Positions 33,257 through 42,214 of a stretch of 64,000 bases of DNA are shown here, piece after piece. Each line of letters begins with the position of its first letter. Position 1 is the stretch's first letter. The notes beneath the pieces were generated by a model. That model made no database searches and was not told the origin of the DNA. It saw only the letters and a program-made list of their open reading frames with translations. The position numbers and the translations under genes were made by a program. Source of the stretch: Clostridia bacterium (GTDB lineage: Bacteria; Bacillota; Clostridia; Oscillospirales; Acutalibacteraceae). The DNA lies in the NCBI GenBank assembly GCA_017399065.1, contig JAFQEL010000008.1, positions 1 to 64,000 of the forward strand, read 5' to 3'.

Positions 33257-34897
33257 TTATTTCCAAGATGAGTTAAGAGCAACGGTGCGGTTGAAGATAA
33301 GGTTATCTTCTGTTGAATCCTTATCTACACAGTAGTAGCCCTGACGCATAAACTGGAATGTGTCGCCTGCCTTGAGGTCTTTGAGACCGCCCTCAATCTT
33401 ACAGCCCTTGAGCACTTTGAGAGAATCGGGGTTGAGGTCAGCATCGCTCTCGGGTGTTTCAACGTTGTAAAGTCTGTCATAAAGGCGTACTTCTGCTTCG
33501 ATGCAGTCATCTGCGCTTACCCAGTGAAGTGTGCCCTTTACCTTACGGCCGTCGGGTGAATTACCGCCCTTACTTGCGGGGTCATACGTGCAGTGCAGGC
33601 AGGTTACGTTGCCGTCATCGTCTGCCTCATAGCCTGTGCAGGTTACGAAGTATGCACCCTTGAGTCTTACCTCGTTGCCGGGGAAGAGGCGGAAATATTT
33701 CTTTATGGGCTCAACCATAAAGTCATCACGCTCAACAAAAAGATTGCGTGAGAAAGTTACTTCACGCTTGCCGAGCTCGGGCTTATCGGGGTTAACTTCA
33801 ACCTCAATTGTCTCTGTCTGACCCTCGGGATAGTTGTCGATAACAACCTTGAGAGGATCAAGAACAGCCATTGCACGGGGTGCGTTTGCATTAAGCTCGT
33901 CACGTACACAAGCTTCGAGAAGACCGTAGTCAACAACGCTGTAAGCCTTGGAAACGCCGACTCTGTTGATGAATTCACGTACTGCAGCAGCAGGGTAGCC
34001 TCTGCGGCGCATACCGCAAAGAGTTACCATTCTGGGGTCATCCCAGCCGCTGACAATGCCCTTTTCAACAAGCTCAAGGCATTTACGCTTACTCGTCTGG
34101 CAGTAATTTACGTTAAGACGTGCAAACTCAATCTGTCTGGGCGGCTCTTCAAAGCCGATCTGCTCAAGGAACCAGTTATAAAGAGGTCTGTGATTTTCAA
34201 ACTCAAGTGAGCAGAGTGAATATGTTACCTTCTCCTTTGCATCAGAGAGAGGATGGGCAAAGTCATACATCGGGTATACGCACCACTTGTCACCTGTCTG
34301 ATGATGGCTGACGTGAGCGATACGGTAGATAACAGGGTCACGCATATTGATATTGGGCGAAGCCATATCGATTTTAGCTCTGAGTACACGCTCGCCGTTT
34401 GCGAATTCGCCGTTTGTCATACGTGCGAAAAGATCAAGGTTTTCTTCGACAGAACGGTCGCGGTAGGGGCTGTTTTTGCCGGGCTCGGTAAGTGTGCCGC
34501 GGTATTCTCTGATTTCGTCTGCACTAAGGTCGCAGACGTATGCCTTGCCGTCTTTGATGAGCTTGATTGCACACTCATAAATAAAATCAAAGTAGCTTGA
34601 AGCGTAGAGACACTCATTCCACTTGAAGCCGAGCCATTCGATATCTTCCTTGATAGCGTCAACGTACTCTACGTCTTCCTTTGAGGGGTTGGTATCGTCA
34701 AGACGGAGGTTACATACGCCGCCGTATTTTTCAGCTGTGCTGAAGTCTATGCATATAGCCTTTGCGTGGCCGATATGAAGGTAGCCGTTGGGCTCCGGGG
34801 GAAAACGGGTCTGCACTCTCGTGTTGACGCCTGCGGCAAGGTCTTCATCGATAAAATCGTGAATGAAATTTGATACTGATACTTTTTCTTCTTCCAT
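33257..34897 (-). CDS. glnS: Glutaminyl-tRNA synthetase
   Basis: 546 residues, the usual GlnRS length. [22 protein letters not shown] has the HIGH motif of class I synthetases. [16 protein letters not shown] holds the KMSKS equivalent, and the C-terminal anticodon-binding beta-barrels include [16 protein letters not shown]. The enzyme charges tRNA-Gln directly. It follows gltX by 19 bases; many Firmicutes instead use GluRS plus GatCAB, so having both genes together is informative about the host's route for Gln-tRNA. Confidence 0.96.
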   Translation of the reverse strand: MEEEKVSVSNFIHDFIDEDLAAGVNTRVQTRFPPEPNGYLHIGHAKAICIDFSTAEKYGGVCNLRLDDTNPSKEDVEYVDAIKEDIEWLGFKWNECLYASSYFDFIYECAIKLIKDGKAYVCDLSADEIREYRGTLTEPGKNSPYRDRSVEENLDLFARMTNGEFANGERVLRAKIDMASPNINMRDPVIYRIAHVSHHQTGDKWCVYPMYDFAHPLSDAKEKVTYSLCSLEFENHRPLYNWFLEQIGFEEPPRQIEFARLNVNYCQTSKRKCLELVEKGIVSGWDDPRMVTLCGMRRRGYPAAAVREFINRVGVSKAYSVVDYGLLEACVRDELNANAPRAMAVLDPLKVVIDNYPEGQTETIEVEVNPDKPELGKREVTFSRNLFVERDDFMVEPIKKYFRLFPGNEVRLKGAYFVTCTGYEADDDGNVTCLHCTYDPASKGGNSPDGRKVKGTLHWVSADDCIEAEVRLYDRLYNVETPESDADLNPDSLKVLKGCKIEGGLKDLKAGDTFQFMRQGYYCVDKDSTEDNLIFNRTVALNSSWK

Positions 34898-34916
34898 TGT
34901 TAGTTACCTCCGTATA

Positions 34917-36578
34917 TTAAAGAGTTGAAATAGCGTTGTTGATTCTTGCGGTTACCTCATCTTTGCCCAGAAGCTGCATGATTGCACACAGGTCGGGTGT
35001 GTTGGAACGTGATGTAACTGCCATTCGGATTACACCCGAAACATCGCCTACGTGGCCTTTGTATGCATCGGGATTTTTCTTGTATTCCTTGACGTTGGGT
35101 GTGAAGCCGAGAGGCTCGCACATTTCTTTAATCTTTGCAAACCATGCATCCTTATCGTCTGCAGGGTCATAGATTTCGAGATATTTGTTGAGTATTGCCT
35201 TTATATCATCTGCCGAAAGTTTTTCGTCAAATTTAACGTCGGCAGTATAAAGTTCGTTAAAGAAGTAGCTGACAAATGCCTTGACTTCGCTCCACTTTGC
35301 AATATCCTTACGAGGTTTGGGCCCCTCGCGGTCAATATTGAGCACTGCTGTAGAGAATGCAGGGTCAGCTGTGAAAATTCTGTTAAAGTCTGCGTCGAAT
35401 TCTGCAGACCATTTTGCAACGTTTTCGTAAACCTCGGCGGCACTCATAACAGAGATTACGTTTTTGCTTACGTCGTTGAGTTTGACGAGGTCAAACAGAC
35501 AGCCGCTTATGCTCATCTTCTTGAGGTTGAAGGGGAATTTGGAAATATCCTCCTTCGGGTTTGCTCTTCTCCAGTCCTCAAAGTTGGAGTTGATGAGGGT
35601 TAGGAGATATTCAAGTACGCTCTCCTTCGGGAAGCCTTCTTCGACAAAGTAGCCAACTGCTGCTTCGGGATCCTTGCGTTTTGAAAGCTTGCGCTTGTCG
35701 CCTGTTTCTTCGTCTATCTTAAGCACCTGCGGTGTGTGTGCAAACTTTGGAAGTTTATAACCGCAGGCTCTGAAGAGCTCTATGTGCTTGGGTACGGATG
35801 AAATCCATTCCTCACCACGGATTACGTGAGTTGTTCTCATAAAGTGGTCGTCACATACGTGTGCAAAGTGGTATGTGGGGATTCCGTCTGACTTAAGAAG
35901 AACCTCGTCAATTATATTTTCGGGCATTTCAATCTTGCCCTTGATAACGTCGTCAAATGCGATACGCTTGTTTTCATCACCTGATGAACGCAGACGGATA
36001 ACGTAGCTTTCACCTGCATTGATTCTTCTTTCCTGCTCCTCAAAGCTCATATCACGGCATTTTGCGTATTTGCCGAAGTAGCCCTTGATGAGTGCACCGT
36101 CACTCTCCTGATTCTCTCTGAGTGCGGTAAGCTCGTCCGCAGTACAGAAACAAGGGTAGGCGAGACCTTTTTCAACAAGACTCTTTGCTATTGTCTGATA
36201 TATTTCGGCACGCTGGCTCTGTGTATAAGGTCCGTATGCACCTTTTTCTGTGCCGAAGCCAGTTACGCCTTCGGTAAATTCAACGCCGAAGTACTCGAAG
36301 CCCTTGATGATTGCGGAAACACCGTCGTCAACCTCTCGCTTCTTGTCGGTGTCCTCAATTCTAAGGAATGATACACCGCCCGTAGTACGAGCAGTAAGTA
36401 TATCAACAAGTGCACCGAAGAAGCCGCCCATATGCAGATAACCTGTGGGGCTGGGAGCGAAACGTGTTACCCTTGCACCCTCAGGCAGATTTCTCGGGGG
36501 ATAGATTGCTTCGTAATCCTCAGGTGTTTTGGTAATGTGCGGGAATAAAAGCTGTGCAAGTTTTTCATTGTTAGTCAT
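34917..36578 (-). CDS. gltX: Glutamyl-tRNA synthetase
   Basis: 553 residues. RFAPSPTGYLHMGGFFGALVDIL carries the HIGH-type motif (HMGG) and EETGDKRKLSKRKDPEAAVGYF the KMSKS motif (KLSKR). The C-terminal helical anticodon-binding half ends ITSRSNTPDLCAIMQLLGKDEV-like, as in bacterial GluRS. It charges tRNA-Glu with glutamate. The gene is preceded closely by a small envelope-protein gene and followed by glnS. Confidence 0.95.
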   Translation of the reverse strand: MTNNEKLAQLLFPHITKTPEDYEAIYPPRNLPEGARVTRFAPSPTGYLHMGGFFGALVDILTARTTGGVSFLRIEDTDKKREVDDGVSAIIKGFEYFGVEFTEGVTGFGTEKGAYGPYTQSQRAEIYQTIAKSLVEKGLAYPCFCTADELTALRENQESDGALIKGYFGKYAKCRDMSFEEQERRINAGESYVIRLRSSGDENKRIAFDDVIKGKIEMPENIIDEVLLKSDGIPTYHFAHVCDDHFMRTTHVIRGEEWISSVPKHIELFRACGYKLPKFAHTPQVLKIDEETGDKRKLSKRKDPEAAVGYFVEEGFPKESVLEYLLTLINSNFEDWRRANPKEDISKFPFNLKKMSISGCLFDLVKLNDVSKNVISVMSAAEVYENVAKWSAEFDADFNRIFTADPAFSTAVLNIDREGPKPRKDIAKWSEVKAFVSYFFNELYTADVKFDEKLSADDIKAILNKYLEIYDPADDKDAWFAKIKEMCEPLGFTPNVKEYKKNPDAYKGHVGDVSGVIRMAVTSRSNTPDLCAIMQLLGKDEVTARINNAISTL

Positions 36579-36586
36579 TTCTATAG

Positions 36587-36934
36587 TTACCTTTCAAAGT
36601 TTGAAATCTCAGTGTGTTTTATATTCGGGGCGTAGTTGTAGCCTTTTTGTTCAGGTCTTTGCTTGCGTGCAGCGTTTTGCCTGCGGTACAGTATAAGCAC
36701 TGTCAGTGCACCTGCAACCAGACCGATTACAGGCGGTATCGGTGAAAGCTCGTTATACCATTGCCCTTCATCTTTTTCTTCGGGAAATACTACGGTATCG
36801 TAATAATCCTGTTCAAATTCATAGTAGTTGTCGTACTCTTCATAAAACTCGTCGCCGGTTTCGGCGAATGAGGTGAAGCTTACTGATGTTATCATAAACA
36901 CTGCAACTGCAATATATAACACTTTCTTTATCAT
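36587..36934 (-). CDS. Small secreted/membrane protein, unknown
   Basis: 115 residues. An N-terminal signal (IKKVLYIAVAVFMITSVSFTSFAE) is followed by a very acidic, Tyr-rich stretch (EFYEEYDNYYEFEQDYYD), then a membrane helix IPPVIGLVAGALTVLILYRR (about residues 67-86) and a basic tail. The ATG overlaps the stop of the upstream zinc-ribbon gene (ATGA), so the two are coupled and probably work together. The layout resembles TPM-domain partner proteins, but the TPM domain itself is missing. Confidence 0.62.
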   Translation of the reverse strand: MIKKVLYIAVAVFMITSVSFTSFAETGDEFYEEYDNYYEFEQDYYDTVVFPEEKDEGQWYNELSPIPPVIGLVAGALTVLILYRRQNAARKQRPEQKGYNYAPNIKHTEISNFER

Positions 36935-37764
36935 AATCCGTTCACCACCATCCATATAAGTTCACCGATAAGAGTGCATCCTGCGGCTATACCGCCAAAA
37001 ATTGCGAGAGCTTTTTTTATGCTCGCGGGCGGCTCGCCGACAATTCTGCCGGTCTGCCCGTTTATGAATATATGGTCGGTGTATCCGTTTGAGAGGTTGC
37101 TGAGTATCCATACGGGTACAAGTACCGTTTTGCTGTTTTCTTTTTTATCAATCAGTTGACATGTTATAACCTTACGGATGGTTTTGCGGTCACCGAGTGA
37201 TTCTAACGCTTCTTTTATTGAAGCACCTTCAAGCTCGTCAAAGCAAAGATCCATTGAAAAACCGGACGGCTTTTCAAACGGGATTGATGCGTAGGTATCG
37301 TCGTAGGCGACGGTACGGCTGAAATCATACTCGCCGAGCAGACGGAAAAGGTATTCGTCAAACATACGGCTCTGACAGATGTTTGCTCCGGACGATTCGG
37401 ATTTTATCTGCTTGGATTTTTCGTTGCCCGAGTTTTCAAGCACGGTCACTTCGGTTGTGACCTGTATGTCTGCTACTCTTACCGGAATGTACACTTCACG
37501 TATAAAACCGCTTTTTACTTTTTGAGATAAAGCAGCTGACGAAAGAGGTCTCTGAGACAGGTGACGTAAAAGAATCTGCTTTGCTTGTGCTTTGCTGACC
37601 TCAAACGGCAATATAAGCTCCGGTGCAGCAGTATCATCAAAATCCTCTGCCATAAGGGCAGGTGCACCGCAGAAACGGCAGTATGTGTCTGAAGATTTAT
37701 TTAATGTTATAAGCTCAATACCGCAGTTGCGGCATTTGCAGCCGTGTATTTTATCTGCGTTCAT
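36931..37764 (-). CDS. Zinc-ribbon membrane protein
   Basis: 277 residues. Near the N-terminus CKCRNCGIELITLNK...YCRFCGAP gives a two-CxxC zinc ribbon (about residues 9-36), of the kind annotated TFIIB-type zinc-ribbon protein. A long soluble middle region follows (ILPFEVSKAQAKQILLRHL ... LVPVWILSNLSNGYTDHIFINGQTGRIVG), and it ends with a membrane helix, KALAIFGGIAAGCTLIGELIWMVV. Such proteins often pair with a secreted or membrane partner, here the coupled downstream gene. The function is unknown. Confidence 0.75.
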   Translation of the reverse strand: MNADKIHGCKCRNCGIELITLNKSSDTYCRFCGAPALMAEDFDDTAAPELILPFEVSKAQAKQILLRHLSQRPLSSAALSQKVKSGFIREVYIPVRVADIQVTTEVTVLENSGNEKSKQIKSESSGANICQSRMFDEYLFRLLGEYDFSRTVAYDDTYASIPFEKPSGFSMDLCFDELEGASIKEALESLGDRKTIRKVITCQLIDKKENSKTVLVPVWILSNLSNGYTDHIFINGQTGRIVGEPPASIKKALAIFGGIAAGCTLIGELIWMVVNGL

Positions 37765-38662
37765 TTGTTGTCACCTCTTGTATAGGGTCGGTAAAAATAC
37801 CGTCAGGGGTGATGCTGTTGGTGGTGAATGTTCTGATGCCGAGTGAGTAAAGCTCGGCCAGTCTATCGGGTTTATCTATTGTCCAGGTTGCAAGTTTTAT
37901 ACCTGCATCTTTGAATTTCTTTATTTCTTCAGGATCGCCTGCTTTGTTACCGTTGAATGAAACACCTATAGATGTATCTGCTTTTGCTGCTTCAAGTGTT
38001 TCGTTGCTCAGGTCACTTGTGAGCCAATAAAGCTCAACACGCGCAGATGTGAGGGAGGTGCTGGCGGCATTCATAAGCTCATTAATTAATTCGATCTGCT
38101 CTCGGTCAAATGCAATTATTGTGCATTCGCTTGTACGCTGGCCGAGAAAATTCATCAGCTCTTCTATACATTCTGTGCCGCTCTGCTTAATTTCAATTAC
38201 CGGGTGAAGGCCGAGTAAACCGCACTTTGCAAGCATTTCGTCAAGCGAAGGTATTTTAACATTGTCATATTCCTTGCAGTTTTTGTCGATGTTACAGCTG
38301 AGAATCTGCTTGTAGGTCAGCTCGCTTACCTTGCCTTTTCCGTCAGTGGTGCGCTTGATGTCTTCATCGTGCATAAGCACCCATACGCCGTCTTTTGTCT
38401 GTCTTATGTCAAACTCAATGTGGGTGTATCCGTAGCCTGCGGTTTTATCTGCGGCTTCGAGTGAGTTTTCCGGGGCAAGCAGGTTCATACCTCTGTGAGA
38501 TATAAGGGTTATTTCATCCGTTTGTTGTATTCCTGCATCGGCAAGCATTGAGACTTTAGCCGAAACAAAGTGATTGACAATCAGTGCTGCCGCAACAGCA
38601 ACGGCGATGATTATGCAGACAGATAAAACAATTTTCTTTTTCTTATCAAAATGAATTGTCAT
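37751..38662 (-). CDS. Glycerophosphodiester phosphodiesterase (GDPD) family protein
   Basis: 303 residues with an N-terminal membrane anchor (about residues 8-30). The GDPD signature is clear: LISHRGMNLLAPENSLEA (His-Arg and Glu-Asn), HIEFDIRQTKDGVWVLMHDEDIKRTTDG (E.D...D and the second catalytic His), and HPVIEIKQ. It cleaves glycerophosphodiesters to glycerol-3-phosphate and an alcohol, probably outside the cell. It is downstream of two secreted lipase-like genes, so it may take over deacylated lipid products. Its start lies 8 bases after the lipase stop. Confidence 0.9.
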   Translation of the reverse strand: MTIHFDKKKKIVLSVCIIIAVAVAAALIVNHFVSAKVSMLADAGIQQTDEITLISHRGMNLLAPENSLEAADKTAGYGYTHIEFDIRQTKDGVWVLMHDEDIKRTTDGKGKVSELTYKQILSCNIDKNCKEYDNVKIPSLDEMLAKCGLLGLHPVIEIKQSGTECIEELMNFLGQRTSECTIIAFDREQIELINELMNAASTSLTSARVELYWLTSDLSNETLEAAKADTSIGVSFNGNKAGDPEEIKKFKDAGIKLATWTIDKPDRLAELYSLGIRTFTTNSITPDGIFTDPIQEVTTNERR

Positions 38663-38669
38663 ATATTTT

Positions 38670-40418
38670 TCACCTTATACCGGAGAAATAGATTGTGCGT
38701 GAATAGGGGTCGGAGCTTACAAATAACCCTTTACTGATATATCTGATTTCGACAGCTATAAACTCTTTATCCTCAGGCTTGTAGCTGATGTTAAATGTTT
38801 CATCACTGTCAAGCTTGACTTTACCGTCGGTTTCCATAGCTTTGCCGTTTATTTTTACGGATTGAATTTCAATTGCTGTTCTTGAAAGATTTCTTAGAGT
38901 TATTGTGTCGCTCGACGGGCTGTAGAAGCCAGACGGTTGGTTGCCGTTGAAGGAAGCGTAAACGCCGTCTAACGGAGATTGAGCGATTTCAAACTGCGGA
39001 TATTCAGGGTCGGAATATATGTCTTTAATATCATCCGTAAGCACAAGCTTGAGCAGAAGACCTCTTGTGTAAACGTCCCACCATGTCTGTGTGTGGTACT
39101 GCTCGTAGTTGAACCATGTGTTTTCGGGCAGGAAGCAAGTGGATGCATCAATTGTGCGTGTGGGGGATACGTGGTTATGTGCGGGGTCAGTGCACACTGT
39201 GCCGAGTTGAGTATAATCCTTTGCAAAACGCTCGCCGAAAGGTGCAGGCGTTGCACCCGATGTGTTGAGAGTATCAATAATAAAGTCAGAATCCACCTTC
39301 TTGCCCGTGCCGATGTGTGAGCCGTAGTTTGCAAGTATGCTGATGCTGACACCTGCTTCCTGGGCTTTCTTGAGGCCCTCGCTCATATTCGGCATACACT
39401 CATAGTGCATTTCATCCGCTTTTGCTATGATTTCGGCATTTTCTACAGGGTCGAGATAAACGTCACGGAGCTTTGTATAGGTTTCGGTGTCCATAAGATC
39501 CCATATACTTCCGAAATGGATCGCATAAGGTAACAGTACCTCGTTGAATGCTGTTTTGAGAAGGCTGTTGAGAAGCTCTGCGGGTAACATATCGCCCAGC
39601 CATCTGAGATCGAGTTCTGTATGGAGCATAACGCCACCGAAACGGAGCAGTTCGTTGAGATCAAAAGCTACGGGGTCGTCGCCGAGAAGCTCCATAACAA
39701 GGCTTGTGCCGCCGATTGCAGGTGAATTCATAACTGCGTTGTCAACTTTGCCTTCTGTACCGTGATAGTAGAGATAGGTTGCGACGAGCTGACCGCCGTG
39801 ACTCATGCCGTACAGATCAACTTTCTCACTGCCTGTGGTTTCGAGAACTTCATCTATAAATTGCATAAGATGCTTGCAATTATCAAGATGGCTTCTGCGC
39901 CAGTCTGTGTTGAAAATGTAAATTCTGTTTTCCGGTATCGTACGGCTGAGATCTTCGATGAATTCACCTTCTGTCATCGGAAGATACTTGCCGTTCTGTT
40001 CTTCGTTGATATATTCGACGTTTGCTTCGTCAAGATAATACGGGTAGGAAGAAATGTTGTATTTCGATTTACCGTCGGGATTCATCGAGATGTTGTCAAG
40101 CCACTCTGCAGTGAAGTTACGGAAGCACTCAACAAAAGGCTCTTTATCGCCGTTGGCATAGTCGATAACGCTGCTGACTATATCGGGCAGATAGGTTATT
40201 ACTTTACCCGTAACGTCGAGTGGGTCGAAAGTCCATACCTGCTCTTCTGTCTCAAGACCTCTGTCTCTTATGAGCTTGGGACCTGAGTAACCCTGAATAA
40301 ATATGAGCGGATGCCCGTCCCATTCATATGCCGGCGATTCTTCTTCTGCTTGAATCGAAACTGCAGTCGAACAGAATATTAAAGCCAAGCAAAGGAAAAT
40401 GCAGAAAAACTTTTTCAT
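38670..40418 (-). CDS. Secreted lipase-like alpha/beta hydrolase, paralogue 1
   Basis: 582 residues with a signal peptide (KKFFCIFLCLALIFCSTAVSIQA). HPLIFIQGYSGPKL is the oxyanion strand of an alpha/beta hydrolase, IFNTDWRRSHLDNCKHLMQFI precedes VDLYGMSHGGQLVATYL with the nucleophile in GMSHG, and a later NHVSPTRTIDAS region may carry the catalytic His. This order resembles LCAT/PGAP1-type acyl hydrolases. The last ~100 residues look like a beta-sandwich (LRNLSRTAIEIQSVKINGK). The ATG was preferred over an upstream TTG. It is an old duplicate of the gene upstream. Confidence 0.82.
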   Translation of the reverse strand: MKKFFCIFLCLALIFCSTAVSIQAEEESPAYEWDGHPLIFIQGYSGPKLIRDRGLETEEQVWTFDPLDVTGKVITYLPDIVSSVIDYANGDKEPFVECFRNFTAEWLDNISMNPDGKSKYNISSYPYYLDEANVEYINEEQNGKYLPMTEGEFIEDLSRTIPENRIYIFNTDWRRSHLDNCKHLMQFIDEVLETTGSEKVDLYGMSHGGQLVATYLYYHGTEGKVDNAVMNSPAIGGTSLVMELLGDDPVAFDLNELLRFGGVMLHTELDLRWLGDMLPAELLNSLLKTAFNEVLLPYAIHFGSIWDLMDTETYTKLRDVYLDPVENAEIIAKADEMHYECMPNMSEGLKKAQEAGVSISILANYGSHIGTGKKVDSDFIIDTLNTSGATPAPFGERFAKDYTQLGTVCTDPAHNHVSPTRTIDASTCFLPENTWFNYEQYHTQTWWDVYTRGLLLKLVLTDDIKDIYSDPEYPQFEIAQSPLDGVYASFNGNQPSGFYSPSSDTITLRNLSRTAIEIQSVKINGKAMETDGKVKLDSDETFNISYKPEDKEFIAVEIRYISKGLFVSSDPYSRTIYFSGIR

Positions 40419-40444
40419 TTTCAAAACTCCTTGGGGGTAACTGT

Positions 40445-42184
40445 TTATGCGGCTGTAAAATAAAATGTTTTGTTGAAAGGTGAGGTGAACGGCTTACCCT
40501 TGCGTGCGTAAGTCATTTCTATAGCGATGAATTCTTCATCGCTGAGACCCGAACACGGTACAAGAATTTCTTCTCCGGGTGCAACGGTCGTCTTTTTCTC
40601 AATATCAAATTCGACACCGTCCGCCGAAAGTGAACGGATTACGATAGTATGTTCTTTTGATATATTACGGATGAGAAGAGTGTTGCTTGCGTCAGTAAAT
40701 CTGCCTGAAATGCTGTCTGAGAATTTAGCATATACAGCATCAACCGGGCATTGAGCAAGCTCAAACTGCGGATAATCGGGGTCTGAATAAATATCCTTGA
40801 TATCATCTGTCAGTAACAGCTTGAGGAGCAGACTGAGTGAGTAGCTGTCGTAAGCTGCCTGACCGTGATACTGTCCGTTTATAAACCATGTGTTTTCGGG
40901 CAGATATGCACAGGTTGCATCAACTGTACGAGAGGGTGAAATGTGGTTATGTGATTTGTCATCACATACTGTGTACTTGGGTGTGTAATCGTCTGCAAAG
41001 TGCTCGCCGAAAACGGCTGTGTATGCACCTGATGTACTTGAAGTGTCGATAACAAAGTCAGCATCGATTGCTTCACCTGAGCCGAGGCGTGTGCCGTAGT
41101 TGGACATTATGCTTATGCTTACGCCCGAAGCCTGTGCGGCACGCAGACCTTTTCCGATATTAGCCATACAGTCAAAGTGCATCTTATCAGCTTTTTCAAT
41201 AAGACCTGAATTTACCGTCGGGTCAAGATACTTGGCTTTGTAATCCTCGTAGGTTTCTATATCCATAAAATCCCAGATGCTGCCGAAGTTGAGAGCAACG
41301 GGCTGGAATACTTCGACGAATACTACCTTCAGAAGCTTGTTAAGGAACTCACCCGGAAGAATCTTGCCGAGGAAGCGAAGGTCGGTTTCTGTCTGAAGCA
41401 TAACGGAAAGGAAGCGGCTGATTTCATCCATTTGGAAATTTGCCGCACCGTCTCCGAGCAGACCTTTTACAATGCTTGTACCCTGGATGGAGGGAACGTT
41501 GAGCACCACGTTGTCAACCTCGCCTTCGGTACCGTGGTAGTAGAGGTATGTTGCGGCAAGCTGACCGCCGTGGCTGAGAGCATAGATATCAACCTTATCT
41601 TTACCTGTTATGCTGAGTACTTCGCCGATAAAGCGATCAAGGCTTTCTGAGTTTTCAATCTGCCCCATACGCCAGTCGTTATTGAAAATATAAAGCGATT
41701 CGTCAGGTACATATTCGCGTATTGCGGTTGTAAGTCCTGCTTCGGGAATAAATGCCTCCTGTCCGTTTGCAATAAGCGTTGCTACGGAAGCATCTTCAGC
41801 GTAATAGGGGAAGGTTGTTACGTTGTGTTTTGAAGAGCCGTCGGGAAGGCAGGACATATTGTCGAGCTTTGCAGCTGCAAGGTCGGCAAATCCGCCTGAG
41901 AGCAGTTTGCTGTTGCCCGTAAGGGCGTATATGGCAATACCTGCAATTATACCCGGAAGAGAGGTGAGAATTTTTGTTATATCAAATTCAGAGCCTGCAC
42001 CGAGTATGGTTTCTTCTGTTTCAAGTCCTTGGTCCTTGATGAGCGGTGAGCCTGTGAAGCCCTGCAGGAATATTACGGGGTCACCGTCCCACTTTATGCC
42101 TTCAGGTTCTGATGCGGCACTGCTGACAGCCAGAGTGCCGATGAGTATTGTAAAACAGAGTATTACACTGATAAGTTTTTTCAT
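40445..42184 (-). CDS. Secreted lipase-like alpha/beta hydrolase, paralogue 2
   Basis: 579 residues, the same layout as the gene downstream: signal peptide KKLISVILCFTILIGTLAVSS, DPVIFLQGFTGSPLI, IFNNDWRMGQIENSESLDRFI, YALSHGGQLAATYLYYHGTEG with the nucleophile Ser, NHISPSRTVDATCAYLPENTWF, and a C-terminal beta domain. The two proteins align over their whole length, with clear divergence, so the pair is old and both were kept. AAAGGA precedes the ATG. It follows the MFS gene by 31 bases. Confidence 0.82.
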   Translation of the reverse strand: MKKLISVILCFTILIGTLAVSSAASEPEGIKWDGDPVIFLQGFTGSPLIKDQGLETEETILGAGSEFDITKILTSLPGIIAGIAIYALTGNSKLLSGGFADLAAAKLDNMSCLPDGSSKHNVTTFPYYAEDASVATLIANGQEAFIPEAGLTTAIREYVPDESLYIFNNDWRMGQIENSESLDRFIGEVLSITGKDKVDIYALSHGGQLAATYLYYHGTEGEVDNVVLNVPSIQGTSIVKGLLGDGAANFQMDEISRFLSVMLQTETDLRFLGKILPGEFLNKLLKVVFVEVFQPVALNFGSIWDFMDIETYEDYKAKYLDPTVNSGLIEKADKMHFDCMANIGKGLRAAQASGVSISIMSNYGTRLGSGEAIDADFVIDTSSTSGAYTAVFGEHFADDYTPKYTVCDDKSHNHISPSRTVDATCAYLPENTWFINGQYHGQAAYDSYSLSLLLKLLLTDDIKDIYSDPDYPQFELAQCPVDAVYAKFSDSISGRFTDASNTLLIRNISKEHTIVIRSLSADGVEFDIEKKTTVAPGEEILVPCSGLSDEEFIAIEMTYARKGKPFTSPFNKTFYFTAA

Positions 42185-42214
42185 AATAGTCAGACCGTCC
42201 TTTCGGAATTTAAT

